A program made the position numbers and the translations under genes. A model generated the notes under the pieces. It did not search any database. It worked only from the letters and a program-made list of their open reading frames with translations, and was not told the origin of the DNA. This document shows, one piece after another, positions 50,931 to 60,249 of a DNA stretch of 64,000 bases (within the stretch, counting starts at the first letter, position 1; every line of letters starts with the position of its first letter). The DNA is taken from assembly GCA_964597035.1 (NCBI GenBank), contig CAZQWM010000009.1, positions 7,543 through 71,542 on the forward strand, written 5' to 3'. Origin of the DNA: Fen-1362 sp964597035 (GTDB lineage: Bacteria; Planctomycetota; Phycisphaerae; Sedimentisphaerales; Anaerobacaceae).

Positions 50931-51924
50931 GGCGTTTACGCTCATCGAGATGGTAGTCGCCATAACGCTGCTGGTGATAATAATCGTATTCTCAGGGATG
51001 ATTTTCAAATCCGGTATCGGTTCTTATCGTACCGCAACGGCCCAGGCCGAGATTATGCAAAAGCTCCGCGCCATAACCGAACAGCTAAACTCCGATTTCA
51101 AAGGCCTGCGAAAAGACGCACCTCTTTTTATATGGTTTCGACAGGACCCAAATGACGCGAATCAGCGATTCGACCAGATTATGTTCTTTGCTGACGGCGA
51201 CTTCCAGGCGATTAAACCAACCCAGCCTCCCTTAGCAAGCAACCTTGCTCGAATCTTCTATGGCCAGGCGCGAGGTCCCGACCCGAAAACAGGTTTGTCA
51301 ATGGACCCCTGCGACCTGCCGGTCAATAAACGTTTGCTCACCCGAAGACAACACCTCTCTGTTCCCATATTGTCTCCTTTTTTCCCGGTATTCGACAGCA
51401 CAGGTGCACTCATAATAAACACGGTTGATAACAATAATCTTGAATACGACAACATCTCACTATCCCAGTGGCAGGCCGCCCTGCAGGTAAGTTCTAACTG
51501 CGACCAGCTAATCCCCATCTGCATGCCTAACAATCCACCGTATATCAATTTCGCAAGCGCCACCGGCTGGTATATGTTAATGGCCGAGGGGGTGGGCAGC
51601 TTCGCTATTCAGTGGAGCTACCCCTCAACTTTGCTTTCCCAGCCGATACTTTGGTGGCCCAGCAATGACCCGGATAGCGACCCCACAACAACTTCCTCCG
51701 ATTTCGAGGATATGCTTACCAATCAGTTTGGTTTCTGCTTCAATGCCGCAAAACCTTCCTACTTGGTTTGGTTCTTGTATGATAAAGCAACCGGGCCTTA
51801 TTATCCGACTACCAACAAACCTGTGTTTCCGCAGGCCCTGAAATTTACATTCACACTTTACGATTCGAGGGGCTTGTTCAAGGATGGCCAGACATTTACC
51901 CATATCGTTTATCTGGATGACTAA
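50899..51924 (+). CDS. GspJ-like minor pseudopilin
   Basis: A 341-residue pseudopilin; GTG at 50878 would add seven residues, but ATG at 50899 has AAGAAGG next to it. The prepilin site is CGKAFTLIEMVV with Ala at -1 and Glu at +5, followed by the helix AITLLVIIIVFSGMIF. The soluble part includes a RAITEQLNSDFKGLRKD segment as in GspJ. The leader residues FFVTSCLCGKA are encoded by the right-flank repeat of the GxxExxY cassette, so the gene's original start was probably displaced. It is followed at once by the GspK-like gene. Confidence 0.8.
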   Translation: MFFVTSCLCGKAFTLIEMVVAITLLVIIIVFSGMIFKSGIGSYRTATAQAEIMQKLRAITEQLNSDFKGLRKDAPLFIWFRQDPNDANQRFDQIMFFADGDFQAIKPTQPPLASNLARIFYGQARGPDPKTGLSMDPCDLPVNKRLLTRRQHLSVPILSPFFPVFDSTGALIINTVDNNNLEYDNISLSQWQAALQVSSNCDQLIPICMPNNPPYINFASATGWYMLMAEGVGSFAIQWSYPSTLLSQPILWWPSNDPDSDPTTTSSDFEDMLTNQFGFCFNAAKPSYLVWFLYDKATGPYYPTTNKPVFPQALKFTFTLYDSRGLFKDGQTFTHIVYLDD

Positions 51925-51925
51925 A

Positions 51926-54900
51926 ATGCCACGGACGAATAAAATCCGAAATACCGGCTCTGCCATCATTCTTGCGGTGGTCCTGACGTCGCTACTGGCG
52001 ATTGTCGGCATAGTCTTTCTCCTCAGCTCACGTGTCAACTCCATCGCCACCTCATCCATCAGTGAGAACAAAGACTTAAATTTAGCCGTGGATACCGTCG
52101 TTGCCCAAATATCTGAAACACTCTCGCTCGACGTTCCCGGCGTTGACCCAAACGGAGAATACTACGATTATCCCGACTCAAACTTCGACCCCTGGCTTGC
52201 GGCGCTCGAACCTTATTCTGATGCAGGCACTCCTCGCTGGAGCCAGATAAGCGATGTTTATAACGAGCTCCGGTCATATGCCACCTACCTTGACGAATTC
52301 GGCGACCGGATTGAGCCGAATCAGGTGCGTGCGAAAACTTGGAAGGACGCGACACCTGTAGGTGGTGCTGAGCTTAGCGGCTCTTACATAGATTTCGGCG
52401 GGCCTGCCGATGCCGACGGCGACGGAGTTACCGACAGCAGATGGGTAAGAATCCCCGAAATTACAAGCAATAAAGGAAAGCCCATTTATGCAGCAATTCG
52501 CATCATCGATAATGGCGGAATGCTCAATGCCAACACCGGCTACAAGTTCGACTCAAATACCGCGGACGGCTCAAGCCAGATGCAAATCAACCTTCTTGCT
52601 TTGGCCAGCAGAATTAACGATGTGCTGACGCCGCTTCAAATCCAGTTCAGAGAAAATTCCCTGCTTCAGGCAAGAGCCAACTACCCTGTGAGCGGACTTG
52701 ACCCGAATAATCTTGCACTTTACGAGCAGGATGTCATCTGGCGATATGCCAACCCGGCAAATGCATATACGCCTTTTGATATCTCCGACGAGCTTGAGTC
52801 GCGATATAGATTCCTGCTAAACCAGGAGGATGTCGATACGCGATTAGAAGACTGGGGCTCCGAATGGCGTGACAGCACTATTTCAACTCCAGTTCCCAGT
52901 GGAGGTATTGAGCTTGATAAATGGTTCCGCAGAGCCGGCAGTTATGGTGATCCCGGTCCCGATCCTAACTATACCTATGATTACTACGCCTATCGTCACA
53001 TTGCGACGATTCAAAACTTTGACCGGATTATCGATCCCAAAGGCGACAAGATGCTCAATATCAACAAGGCATACGGGCCGAATGATACCAATGAAATCGA
53101 TGCACTTCAAAACACGATTAGAGAGGCATTAATAGCAGGGGGCTTCGCTTCGGCCTTCGCAGACTCCCGTGGCACACAGTTAACAGCAAACCTTGTAGAT
53201 TATGTTGATGGGCCTGGTTATCTACCGTCTGACCCGGCATATGACCCGAATGATGATGTCACGACCGTCTACGATGACGCCGGGATACCGCACTTCGGCT
53301 TTGAGCAGCCGGCAATCTATATCTCCGAGCTGGCCCAGAATTTCTTCCAGGCGGATGCAAACGACCCAAATACCCTCGAGAGGTCCTACGCAATCGAGCT
53401 TTACAAGCCATATTTCGAGGATTTGGCGCCCCTGTGTCCTAACGGCGTCGGCTGCGACTGGCAGCTTGTAATAAGCGACCCGTGTTTTGGTGTTACCTCA
53501 TTCGGAGTTAACTGGAGCGGCACGCGTCAGTTTCACGTTTTGCTCAACGACGAATTCCTGGTGATTGACGTTAATTTAGCCGAGTTTGAAGCCAACAGTC
53601 CCAGCCCTCTCGATGGTGCTATCGGCGTCGATGTCAATGTCATCCTGAGCTGGCCGGCCAAACCTGCAGCTACCAGCTACGATGTCTACCTCGGAACCAA
53701 CCAGGCTGCTGTTACCTACGCAACGCCCGCCGATGCAAATATCTTTATGGACGACGTGCCCGATACGCAAACAACGTTTGACCCGCCCGGTCTGCTCGTG
53801 ATGAACACAACTTACTACTGGCGCATAGACCACGGGACTGCAACCGGTCTCGTAAAAGGGCCCGTCTGGCGATTCACCGTCAGCGACGCTGATGTACAGA
53901 ATGTACCCATTGTATTTACTAAAAGCTCCCTTATAGAGCTGCAGCGGCGTATTTACGACCCTGACCCATGCAGTCCCGGCTGGATATATGTCACCGTCGA
54001 CAGTGTCGATGTTGCAATAGCTGATATAAACAATCTCTTCTGGCTCAGACCGACAACAGGAGACCCTAACGACCCTAACGTAAGGAGACGCACTCACAGT
54101 TTCCAGCGAGATATTTCCCCTCACAAACCAATCAGGCGACTCTGGGACATTGCTTTGGGACGAATCGATTTTCCCTCGGTGGGCTACCATGACATCCTAA
54201 ATGATTACGTTGATCCTGACTCTCGAGTTATCCAGGCACACCCGGAAAATGAGATATTTACCAGCATCGGTGATTTTGGCCGACTCTTCTATAACACAAC
54301 TTATGAGTATGGAGGACTCGGCCCGTTCGCAGGCATAACGGAGCCGCAACTGCGTATAGACCTCGGCTTGCCGGGATACCAGCAGCTGTTTCAATACCTG
54401 ACTGTCTTCGACCCGACCGTTGACGGTATCGACAACGACGGCGACGGGGCAGCAGAGCCGGACATTGATGAACTCAAAATCAAAGGCAGAATAAATATCA
54501 ATACCGCACCCTGGTTCGTTATCGCCCAGCTTCCCTGGGTCTCGGAAAAAATCGGTGTGTTGAATTATGACCTTGCTCGCAATATCGTCGCCTATAGAGA
54601 CAAGGCGCCCGGGCCGGCAGGAAATTATTTCACCATCAGACCTGGGCAACTTGGTTTTCAAAATATCGCACAGTTGAATCTTGTCGTCGACCCGAATGTC
54701 CCGTTGGCCAGCATCGACTACTACTGGCGGGATATAAATGACCTCCAAACCTATCCCGACCTGACTTTTGCAGATAATGCTGTAAGTGATTTTGAGGAGC
54801 GTGATGTAATCTTTGCTCGCTTAAGCAATCTTGTCACTGTTCGTAGCGACGTCTTTACCGCCTATATTCTCGTCCGCATCGGCAAAGACGGCCCGCAAAA

Positions 54901-55015
54901 GCGAGTCGCGGCGATTTTAGACAGAAGCAACGTTTACCCGGACTCGACAGCAGCAGGGGGGTACCGCGGAAGAGTAAAAATCCTCGCAATCCACCCCGTC
55001 CCCGACCCAAGGTAG
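51926..55015 (+). CDS. GspK-like minor pseudopilin with FnIII-like insert
   Basis: A 1029-residue protein. The N-terminus NTGSAIILAVVLTSLLAIVG fits a prepilin leader without the usual +5 Glu, as in GspK, the tip pseudopilin. The large soluble domain ends with KGRININTAPWFVIAQLPWV near residue 865, typical of the helix-hairpin-like GspK end. Around residues 555-655 there is a fibronectin-III-like domain (SPLDGAIGVDVNVILSWPA, TYYWRIDHGT), of the kind common in planctomycete surface proteins and absent from proteobacterial GspK (about 320 residues). ATG at 51926 lies one base after the preceding stop; earlier in-frame starts fall inside that gene. A DGDGVTDSRWVRIPE segment may bind calcium. Confidence 0.82.
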   Translation: MPRTNKIRNTGSAIILAVVLTSLLAIVGIVFLLSSRVNSIATSSISENKDLNLAVDTVVAQISETLSLDVPGVDPNGEYYDYPDSNFDPWLAALEPYSDAGTPRWSQISDVYNELRSYATYLDEFGDRIEPNQVRAKTWKDATPVGGAELSGSYIDFGGPADADGDGVTDSRWVRIPEITSNKGKPIYAAIRIIDNGGMLNANTGYKFDSNTADGSSQMQINLLALASRINDVLTPLQIQFRENSLLQARANYPVSGLDPNNLALYEQDVIWRYANPANAYTPFDISDELESRYRFLLNQEDVDTRLEDWGSEWRDSTISTPVPSGGIELDKWFRRAGSYGDPGPDPNYTYDYYAYRHIATIQNFDRIIDPKGDKMLNINKAYGPNDTNEIDALQNTIREALIAGGFASAFADSRGTQLTANLVDYVDGPGYLPSDPAYDPNDDVTTVYDDAGIPHFGFEQPAIYISELAQNFFQADANDPNTLERSYAIELYKPYFEDLAPLCPNGVGCDWQLVISDPCFGVTSFGVNWSGTRQFHVLLNDEFLVIDVNLAEFEANSPSPLDGAIGVDVNVILSWPAKPAATSYDVYLGTNQAAVTYATPADANIFMDDVPDTQTTFDPPGLLVMNTTYYWRIDHGTATGLVKGPVWRFTVSDADVQNVPIVFTKSSLIELQRRIYDPDPCSPGWIYVTVDSVDVAIADINNLFWLRPTTGDPNDPNVRRRTHSFQRDISPHKPIRRLWDIALGRIDFPSVGYHDILNDYVDPDSRVIQAHPENEIFTSIGDFGRLFYNTTYEYGGLGPFAGITEPQLRIDLGLPGYQQLFQYLTVFDPTVDGIDNDGDGAAEPDIDELKIKGRININTAPWFVIAQLPWVSEKIGVLNYDLARNIVAYRDKAPGPAGNYFTIRPGQLGFQNIAQLNLVVDPNVPLASIDYYWRDINDLQTYPDLTFADNAVSDFEERDVIFARLSNLVTVRSDVFTAYILVRIGKDGPQKRVAAILDRSNVYPDSTAAGGYRGRVKILAIHPVPDPR

Positions 55016-55022
55016 ATAACAC

Positions 55023-55835
55023 TTATTTGAGTAGTTCAAGTAGCTGTGGGTATGCCTTTTTATTTGCGGCTACGGCCTGATAGTCAGCACCCTCGTAAGC
55101 GTTGACATCAACGGGGAATGTCCTGTTGCCCTTCCAGTCGGTGACTGTCGCGCCTGCGCATTCGGCAATCACCGCTCCCGCTGCGATATCCCAGAGTTTC
55201 AGCCGGCTGAATATGGTCCCGACTAAGCCGCCCTTTGCCAGATATGCGAACTCCAGACTGCTGCTGCCTAAAGTTCTAAACCTGACCCGGCCCATAAGGT
55301 CAACCGCCCAACCGGGTACGCCCTCGTCGAAATGGCTGTCGATTCCGATACTCGAAAGCTTTTCAAGCCCGTCCTCGCTGGCCGTGATTCGCCTGCCGTT
55401 GAGTTGTGCCTCCTGACCCCTGACGCCTGTATACATCGATTCCGTAGCCGGGTCGAAAATCACTCCGACTACCGGCTCACCCTCGTACATCGCCGCCACA
55501 GCCACGGTAAACAGAAGCATCCTTTTAGATAAGTTATTCGTGCCGTCCACCGGGTCGATTACCCACCATATCTGCTTTCCGCCTCTGGGCTGCTGTTTGA
55601 ACAGCTTGCCATCGGGGCCTTCCTCGCCGATAAAGCCATCGTCCGGATAGTTCTCTTTTATCCGGTTGACTATTATTTCCTGACAGACGATATCCGCCTG
55701 TGTAACTACCTGGTCGGGGCTTTTGGTCCAGCTTTTGATGTAGTTGATTTCCTCCATAGCCCGCTGGCCCGCCAATCGGGCCGCAACCACCGCCGTCTCT
55801 AACATCCTGCTCAAATCCTTCTGCTCGAGTCCCAT
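55023..55835 (-). CDS. Inositol-monophosphatase family protein
   Basis: A 270-residue member of the SuhB/CysQ/HisN phosphatase superfamily, acting with Mg on a phosphorylated polyol or nucleotide. Metal-binding signatures are GEEGPDG near residue 70, WVIDPVDGTNNL near 92-102, and LWDIAAGAVIAECAGATVTD near 220-238. The start ATG at 55835 has AAAGGGA upstream. It is convergent with the GspK-like gene, seven bases away. The exact substrate (inositol-1-phosphate, histidinol phosphate, PAP or fructose bisphosphate) cannot be told. Confidence 0.9.
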   Translation of the reverse strand: MGLEQKDLSRMLETAVVAARLAGQRAMEEINYIKSWTKSPDQVVTQADIVCQEIIVNRIKENYPDDGFIGEEGPDGKLFKQQPRGGKQIWWVIDPVDGTNNLSKRMLLFTVAVAAMYEGEPVVGVIFDPATESMYTGVRGQEAQLNGRRITASEDGLEKLSSIGIDSHFDEGVPGWAVDLMGRVRFRTLGSSSLEFAYLAKGGLVGTIFSRLKLWDIAAGAVIAECAGATVTDWKGNRTFPVDVNAYEGADYQAVAANKKAYPQLLELLK

Positions 55836-55897
55836 ACGCCGTCCCTTTCACATTCTGCGTAGCAGCGAATTGTCGCTGTGCAGATGCTGCTCAAACA

Positions 55898-55926
55898 TTG
55901 ACGTTGTCTGCAAATGACGCTATTTT
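55898..55926 (+). promoter_or_regulatory. Promoter of the DUF2752 gene
   Basis: TTGACG (55898-55903), 17 bases, TATTTT (55921-55926). Transcription would start near 55932, within a few bases of GTG 55930 and GTG 55936, so the mRNA may be leaderless. Confidence 0.5.
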
Positions 55927-55929
55927 AAC

Positions 55930-56397
55930 GTGTCTGTGGACCAAAGCCAACAACCAAACCGGTTTTTTACGTGGGCATCGCCCCGTCAGCGGCTAATCGC
56001 GGCGGTGCTGTTGTTTCTCATCGTCGGCTCTTTTGCCGGCTTGTGGCTTATTGCTCGATACGAAATTCCAATATACCCTTACGGCTGTGGATTCAAACAG
56101 CGCTATGGCCTGCCTTGCCCGACCTGTGGTATGACCCACGCCGTTCTGGCCTTCGCACAGGGCCATATCATACGCTCTTTTTACACTCAGCCGGCCGCTG
56201 CACTGTTCTGCTCGCTCGCAGTTGTCGTCGCATTTTTAGCTTTCCTTACCGCCGTATTTGGGATATACTTCCCGTCTTTCCAGCGGTGGCTTAGTTCGCT
56301 GAAGTTGCGATACATTCTCGCAGCGATTTTACTTGTTCTTGCCGCCGGCTGGGCCGTAACGCTGGCAAGGGCACTGGCACAACGCGGCCAATACTGA
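55930..56397 (+). CDS. DUF2752 membrane protein
   Basis: A 155-residue protein with DUF2752 features: the Cys motif YGLPCPTCGMTHAVLAFAQG near residue 58 and three hydrophobic segments (about 22-42, 85-110, 123-145). The function of the family is not known; the Cys pair may bind metal or form a disulfide near the membrane. GTG at 55930 or 55936 is the likely start, with no Shine-Dalgarno site but a promoter immediately upstream. The next gene follows after 11 bases, so they are probably co-transcribed. Confidence 0.82.
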   Translation: MSVDQSQQPNRFFTWASPRQRLIAAVLLFLIVGSFAGLWLIARYEIPIYPYGCGFKQRYGLPCPTCGMTHAVLAFAQGHIIRSFYTQPAAALFCSLAVVVAFLAFLTAVFGIYFPSFQRWLSSLKLRYILAAILLVLAAGWAVTLARALAQRGQY

Positions 56398-56408
56398 AGT
56401 GAGCTGAA

Positions 56409-57113
56409 ATGAAAATGAGCATAATATTCCGCTTGGCATGGGTAATAGCCTTGGTATGTGCGGGCTTGACTCTTGTTCTGCAGCCCGGCTGCCAGGCCAT
56501 CTCGCTGCCTGCGCTTCTCGGCACACCTACGTCCGCTGAGAAGAAAATACCGGCTGAATATAATCTCACCGAGCAAAAGGATAAAAAAATCCTCGTGCTT
56601 GTTGACCAGCCGGCTTACTTTGCCACTGGTATCAACCTGCGATACTTCCTCACGGATATGATAATCAGGATGCTCCAGAGTAACGCCAAGCTTGGCTCCG
56701 AGCAGTTTATCGACTATGACGCCCTCGCTGAATTCCGGGCAAACAGTGATACCTTTTGGCTGCTTACACCCGAACAGGTCGGCTCCCGCCTCGGCGCTCA
56801 ACTGGTCCTGTTTGTCATCGTCAGCGATTACCAGATTACCCTCGTGGGCGATACCGGCCTGAACAACGGCTTGCTCGAAGTCCAGGCCGCGATTGTGGAC
56901 GTTGCCACGGGCCAGCGCCTCTGGCCTACACTCGAGCAGGCCAAAGTCATACAGGTCAGCTTTGAATCCAAACGGCAGGATTCGGAAGCCGCCGCCGTCC
57001 GCCTGGCTGTTGCAGCGGCGCATTGCGTTACAAGGTATTTTTATAACTGCCGTAAGGACAAGTTTACCATATCAGAGGAAAGAACCGGCCTCGGCTGGGA
57101 AGATTACGAATAA
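56409..57113 (+). CDS. Lipoprotein of unknown function
   Basis: A 234-residue protein with a signal peptide ending in LQPGC, a lipobox. I do not recognise a named family. The mature part has a KKILVLVDQP strand, an alpha/beta pattern and a region AQLVLFVIVSDYQI ... VQAAIVDVATGQRLWP that resembles CsgG/LpoB-like or GNA1162-like periplasmic lipoproteins, which contain similar DxxTGxxLW turns. It is 11 bases downstream of the DUF2752 gene and about 30 upstream of serA. A cell-envelope role is inferred only from the lipobox. Confidence 0.7.
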   Translation: MKMSIIFRLAWVIALVCAGLTLVLQPGCQAISLPALLGTPTSAEKKIPAEYNLTEQKDKKILVLVDQPAYFATGINLRYFLTDMIIRMLQSNAKLGSEQFIDYDALAEFRANSDTFWLLTPEQVGSRLGAQLVLFVIVSDYQITLVGDTGLNNGLLEVQAAIVDVATGQRLWPTLEQAKVIQVSFESKRQDSEAAAVRLAVAAAHCVTRYFYNCRKDKFTISEERTGLGWEDYE

Positions 57114-57145
57114 CTATTACTAATCCTGTTTCGGAGTAACCAGTG

Positions 57146-58735
57146 ATGAAAGTGCTTATCACAGACAAACTCGCAAAGGAAGGTATCGACCTGCTGAAAT
57201 CCATACCCGGTGTCGAAGTAACCGTCAAGACCGGTGTCAGTGAAGACGAGCTTTCGCAGCTTATCCGCGAGCACGACGGGCTGATTGTCCGAAGCGGAAC
57301 CAAGGTCACCGCGAAAGTCCTTGCCAATCCGGGCAGCTTAAAAGCCGTTGCTCGTGCCGGTGTCGGCGTAGACAACGTTGACGTCAAAGAAGCGACCCGC
57401 AAAGGCATCCTCGTTATGAACACCCCCGGCGGTAACACCCTCAGCGCCGCCGAACATACGCTCGCTCTTATGCTCGCTATGAGCCGAAACGTCGTCCCCG
57501 CCTGTAACTCACTCAAATCCGGCGCTTGGGACAGGAAAAAATATCAGGGTAACCAGCTCAATAACAAGGTGCTCGGCGTCATCGGGCTTGGTCGAATCGG
57601 TATGGCCGTTGCCAAAATGGCCGCCAAGGGTTTCGATATGAAGGTCCTCGGCTACGACCCCCTCGCCGTCCCCCCCGAGGCCGAGCAAATCGGCGTCGAG
57701 ATAGCGGACAAGCTCGAAAGAATCTTCACAGAGGCGGATTATATTACTGTCCACGTCCCGAGAAATGAGCAGACGCTCAATATGATTAATACCGAGCAAA
57801 TCAAGATGATGAAGCCGACTGTCCGGCTGATTAACTGCGCCCGTGGCGGCATCATCAATGAAGACGCCGTTTATGCGGCGCTGGCCGAAAAACGTATTGC
57901 AGGCGCTGCTCTCGACGTCTACCCGAAGGAGCCGCCGGAAAACACTCGATTCACTGAGTTCGACAATTGTCTTGTCACCCCGCACCTCGGCGCAAGCACC
58001 GAGGAAGCACAAATCGAGGTTGCCGTCGAAGCTGCGCAAATTCTTGTCGACGCCCTCAAGGGCGGCCCTGTCAGAAACGCCCTCAACGCCCCATCAACGG
58101 CCGGCGCGGTGCCCCCTCTGGTCGCCAAATACGCCGAGCTTGCCAGAAGAATTGGCGTTCTGCTAAGCACCATCGCACCAGGCCATATCAAGCGGGTCGA
58201 GGTCCAGTATCGCGGCTCTGTCGCCGAGATGGCCGTTCAGGCGGTCACGCTCAACTTCTCAATTGGTCTGCTCCAGAAACACTTTGAAATGCCGCTCAAT
58301 ATGGTCAATACCCCCGTTCTCGCAAAGGAACGTGGTATCAGTATCGACGAGACCAGGAACCCGACTCCACAGAACGTTGCTTCCAGCTTTTCCGCGAAGG
58401 TCATCACCGACAAATTAACACGCACCGTAACTGGCTCGGTCTTCGGCGAAAAGCTGCTGCGAATCATCGAAATCGACGGCTTCAACGTCGAGATGACCCC
58501 TCAGGGAGCCGTAGTCGTCATCTTTAACGACGACAAACCTGGGGTAATCGGCTCCGTCGGCACACTGCTGGGCAGGCACAAAATCAATATCTGCACGATG
58601 GGCGTAGGACAAAAACCGAAGGAACAAAAAGCCATCCTCGCCGTCTCGCTCGATAAGACGCCCGATACGGACACCGTCGACGACCTTGGCAAGCTTGATT
58701 TCGTCAACGAAATCTACGTCTGCATGCTCGACTAA
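57146..58735 (+). CDS. serA: D-3-phosphoglycerate dehydrogenase
   Basis: A 529-residue long-type SerA, first step of serine synthesis from 3-phosphoglycerate with NAD. VIGLGRIGMAVAKMA near residue 148 is the NAD site; the catalytic Arg is in NCARGGIINE near 230, the Glu in the KEPPE segment, and the His in TPHLGAST near 278. An intervening domain (about 320-450) and a C-terminal ACT domain (about 455-529, GAVVVIFNDDKPGVIG) follow, so serine feedback control is possible. GGAG at 57134-57137 could serve GTG 57143 or ATG 57146. Confidence 0.95.
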   Translation: MKVLITDKLAKEGIDLLKSIPGVEVTVKTGVSEDELSQLIREHDGLIVRSGTKVTAKVLANPGSLKAVARAGVGVDNVDVKEATRKGILVMNTPGGNTLSAAEHTLALMLAMSRNVVPACNSLKSGAWDRKKYQGNQLNNKVLGVIGLGRIGMAVAKMAAKGFDMKVLGYDPLAVPPEAEQIGVEIADKLERIFTEADYITVHVPRNEQTLNMINTEQIKMMKPTVRLINCARGGIINEDAVYAALAEKRIAGAALDVYPKEPPENTRFTEFDNCLVTPHLGASTEEAQIEVAVEAAQILVDALKGGPVRNALNAPSTAGAVPPLVAKYAELARRIGVLLSTIAPGHIKRVEVQYRGSVAEMAVQAVTLNFSIGLLQKHFEMPLNMVNTPVLAKERGISIDETRNPTPQNVASSFSAKVITDKLTRTVTGSVFGEKLLRIIEIDGFNVEMTPQGAVVVIFNDDKPGVIGSVGTLLGRHKINICTMGVGQKPKEQKAILAVSLDKTPDTDTVDDLGKLDFVNEIYVCMLD

Positions 58736-58744
58736 GAGAAAAAT

Positions 58745-58853
58745 CTTGCCGCTGAGAACGCTCGCCTCGGCGAAGTGAGTCGAAGCCGGGCAGAGACAGC
58801 GGAAATTATTTTGTATTCTTTTTCTCAGCGTTCTCAGCGTGCTCTGCGGTAAG
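58745..58853. repeat. Small inverted-repeat element between serA and glmM
   Basis: CTTGCCGCTGAGAACGCT (58745-58762) and the inverse complement at 58836-58853 match in 15 of 18 positions, enclosing about 73 bases. The sequence class (CTCAGCGTTCTCAGCG, then CTCTGCGG) resembles the dispersed repeats around 50414 and 50902. It may be a MITE-like or cassette-derived element. Confidence 0.5.
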
Positions 58854-58874
58854 AATTGCTGTGGAAAACGTGTA

Positions 58875-60236
58875 ATGGCCAGCGAATTGATAATAACTGT
58901 TAGCGGCTTGCGGGGTATCGTCGGCGAAAACCTCACCCCGGCTGTCGCCGCCGATTATGGCTGCGCTTTCGCCTCGTTTCTGCATTCCAGCTCCGAAGCG
59001 GACGCTGAGTTGAACGTCTGCCTCGGCCGGGATTCACGCCCCAGCGGAAAATCCCTTGCTGACGCAGTAACCTCCGGTCTGGCGTCAATGGGCATAAACG
59101 TCATTGACCTCGGCATAGTTACCACGCCTACCGTGGGCATTATGGTTAAGCATCTTAATTGTGCAGGAGGCGTCATTATCACCGCCTCCCACAACCCGTC
59201 TCAATATAACGGTATCAAGCTGCTTTTGGACAATGCTATGGCCCCGCCCCCTGATGTCGCCGAGCATATCAAAATTTGCTTTGAAATCAGGGATTTCTTT
59301 TCGGAAGGTCCCCTCGAGCCCGGCAAAGTTTCCGTCAATAATAAATCCGACGACGTTCATATCGCCAAAGTTCTTGATATCGTTGACTCAAAGGCAATCG
59401 CTGAAAAACATTTCACTGTCGTTTTAGACAGTGTCAATGGGGCAGGGGCCCGGCCGGGCGGGAAACTGCTCACACAGCTCGGCTGCAAAGTCATACCGCT
59501 AAATAGCGAGCCCACAGGCCTGTTTGCCCATCCGCCCGAACCGACCGCCGAGAATCTCATCGGGCTTTGTGATGCCGTTAAAAAGGCCGGCGCCGACGTC
59601 GGCTTCGCACAGGACCCCGACGCAGACCGCCTGGCCATAGTAGATGAAACCGCAAGCTATATCGGCGAGGAATACACGCTCGCACTTGCGGCCAAACTTG
59701 TCTTCAGCCAGAAAACCGGTGTCGCTGCTACAAACCTTTCAACCTCTCGTATGCTCGATGACATTGCAGCAGCGGCAGGGGGGCAGGTTATCAGAACACC
59801 CGTCGGAGAGGCAAACGTCGCGATGGCTATGCTCGAAAATAACTGCATCATCGGCGGCGAAGGCAACGGCGGTGTCATCGACCTCCGCGTCGGCCCTGTT
59901 CGCGATTCGCTCGTTGCTATGGCCCTGGTCCTGCAGCTTCTTGCCCGGACAGGCAGCACCGTCAGCAAGCTTGCCGCCGAAATAGGCGGATACTATATGA
60001 CCAAGCATAAAATCCCCGCCGACAGCAACAAAGTCAAATCGCTAATCGAAGCCGCCATGAAGCTGTTCCCGGACGCCCGCTTAAACACCAGCGACGGGTG
60101 CAGATTCGACCTGCCGGACGTCTGGCTGCACATCCGGCCAAGCAATACCGAGCCGATTATGCGAATTATCGCCGAGGCAAAAGACAAACAAACCGCACAG
60201 AGATATATCGACGCGGTCTTGAAACTGACTAAGTAG
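58875..60236 (+). CDS. glmM: Phosphoglucosamine/phosphomannomutase family
   Basis: A 453-residue alpha-D-phosphohexomutase. The phospho-Ser loop ITASHNPSQYNGIK is near residue 102, the metal loop DPDADRLAIVDE near 247, the sugar loop GGEGNGGVI near 327, and the phosphate-binding RPSNTEPIMRIIAEA near 420. GEGNGG and the phosphate loop favour GlmM (glucosamine-6-phosphate to glucosamine-1-phosphate) or a phosphomannomutase; the two are hard to separate. I use ATG at 58875; the frame continues back to 58839 but there it runs out of the repeat element. It shares a transcript direction with serA and the CDF gene. Confidence 0.85.
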   Translation: MASELIITVSGLRGIVGENLTPAVAADYGCAFASFLHSSSEADAELNVCLGRDSRPSGKSLADAVTSGLASMGINVIDLGIVTTPTVGIMVKHLNCAGGVIITASHNPSQYNGIKLLLDNAMAPPPDVAEHIKICFEIRDFFSEGPLEPGKVSVNNKSDDVHIAKVLDIVDSKAIAEKHFTVVLDSVNGAGARPGGKLLTQLGCKVIPLNSEPTGLFAHPPEPTAENLIGLCDAVKKAGADVGFAQDPDADRLAIVDETASYIGEEYTLALAAKLVFSQKTGVAATNLSTSRMLDDIAAAAGGQVIRTPVGEANVAMAMLENNCIIGGEGNGGVIDLRVGPVRDSLVAMALVLQLLARTGSTVSKLAAEIGGYYMTKHKIPADSNKVKSLIEAAMKLFPDARLNTSDGCRFDLPDVWLHIRPSNTEPIMRIIAEAKDKQTAQRYIDAVLKLTK

Positions 60237-60249
60237 CGAAAGATTGTTT

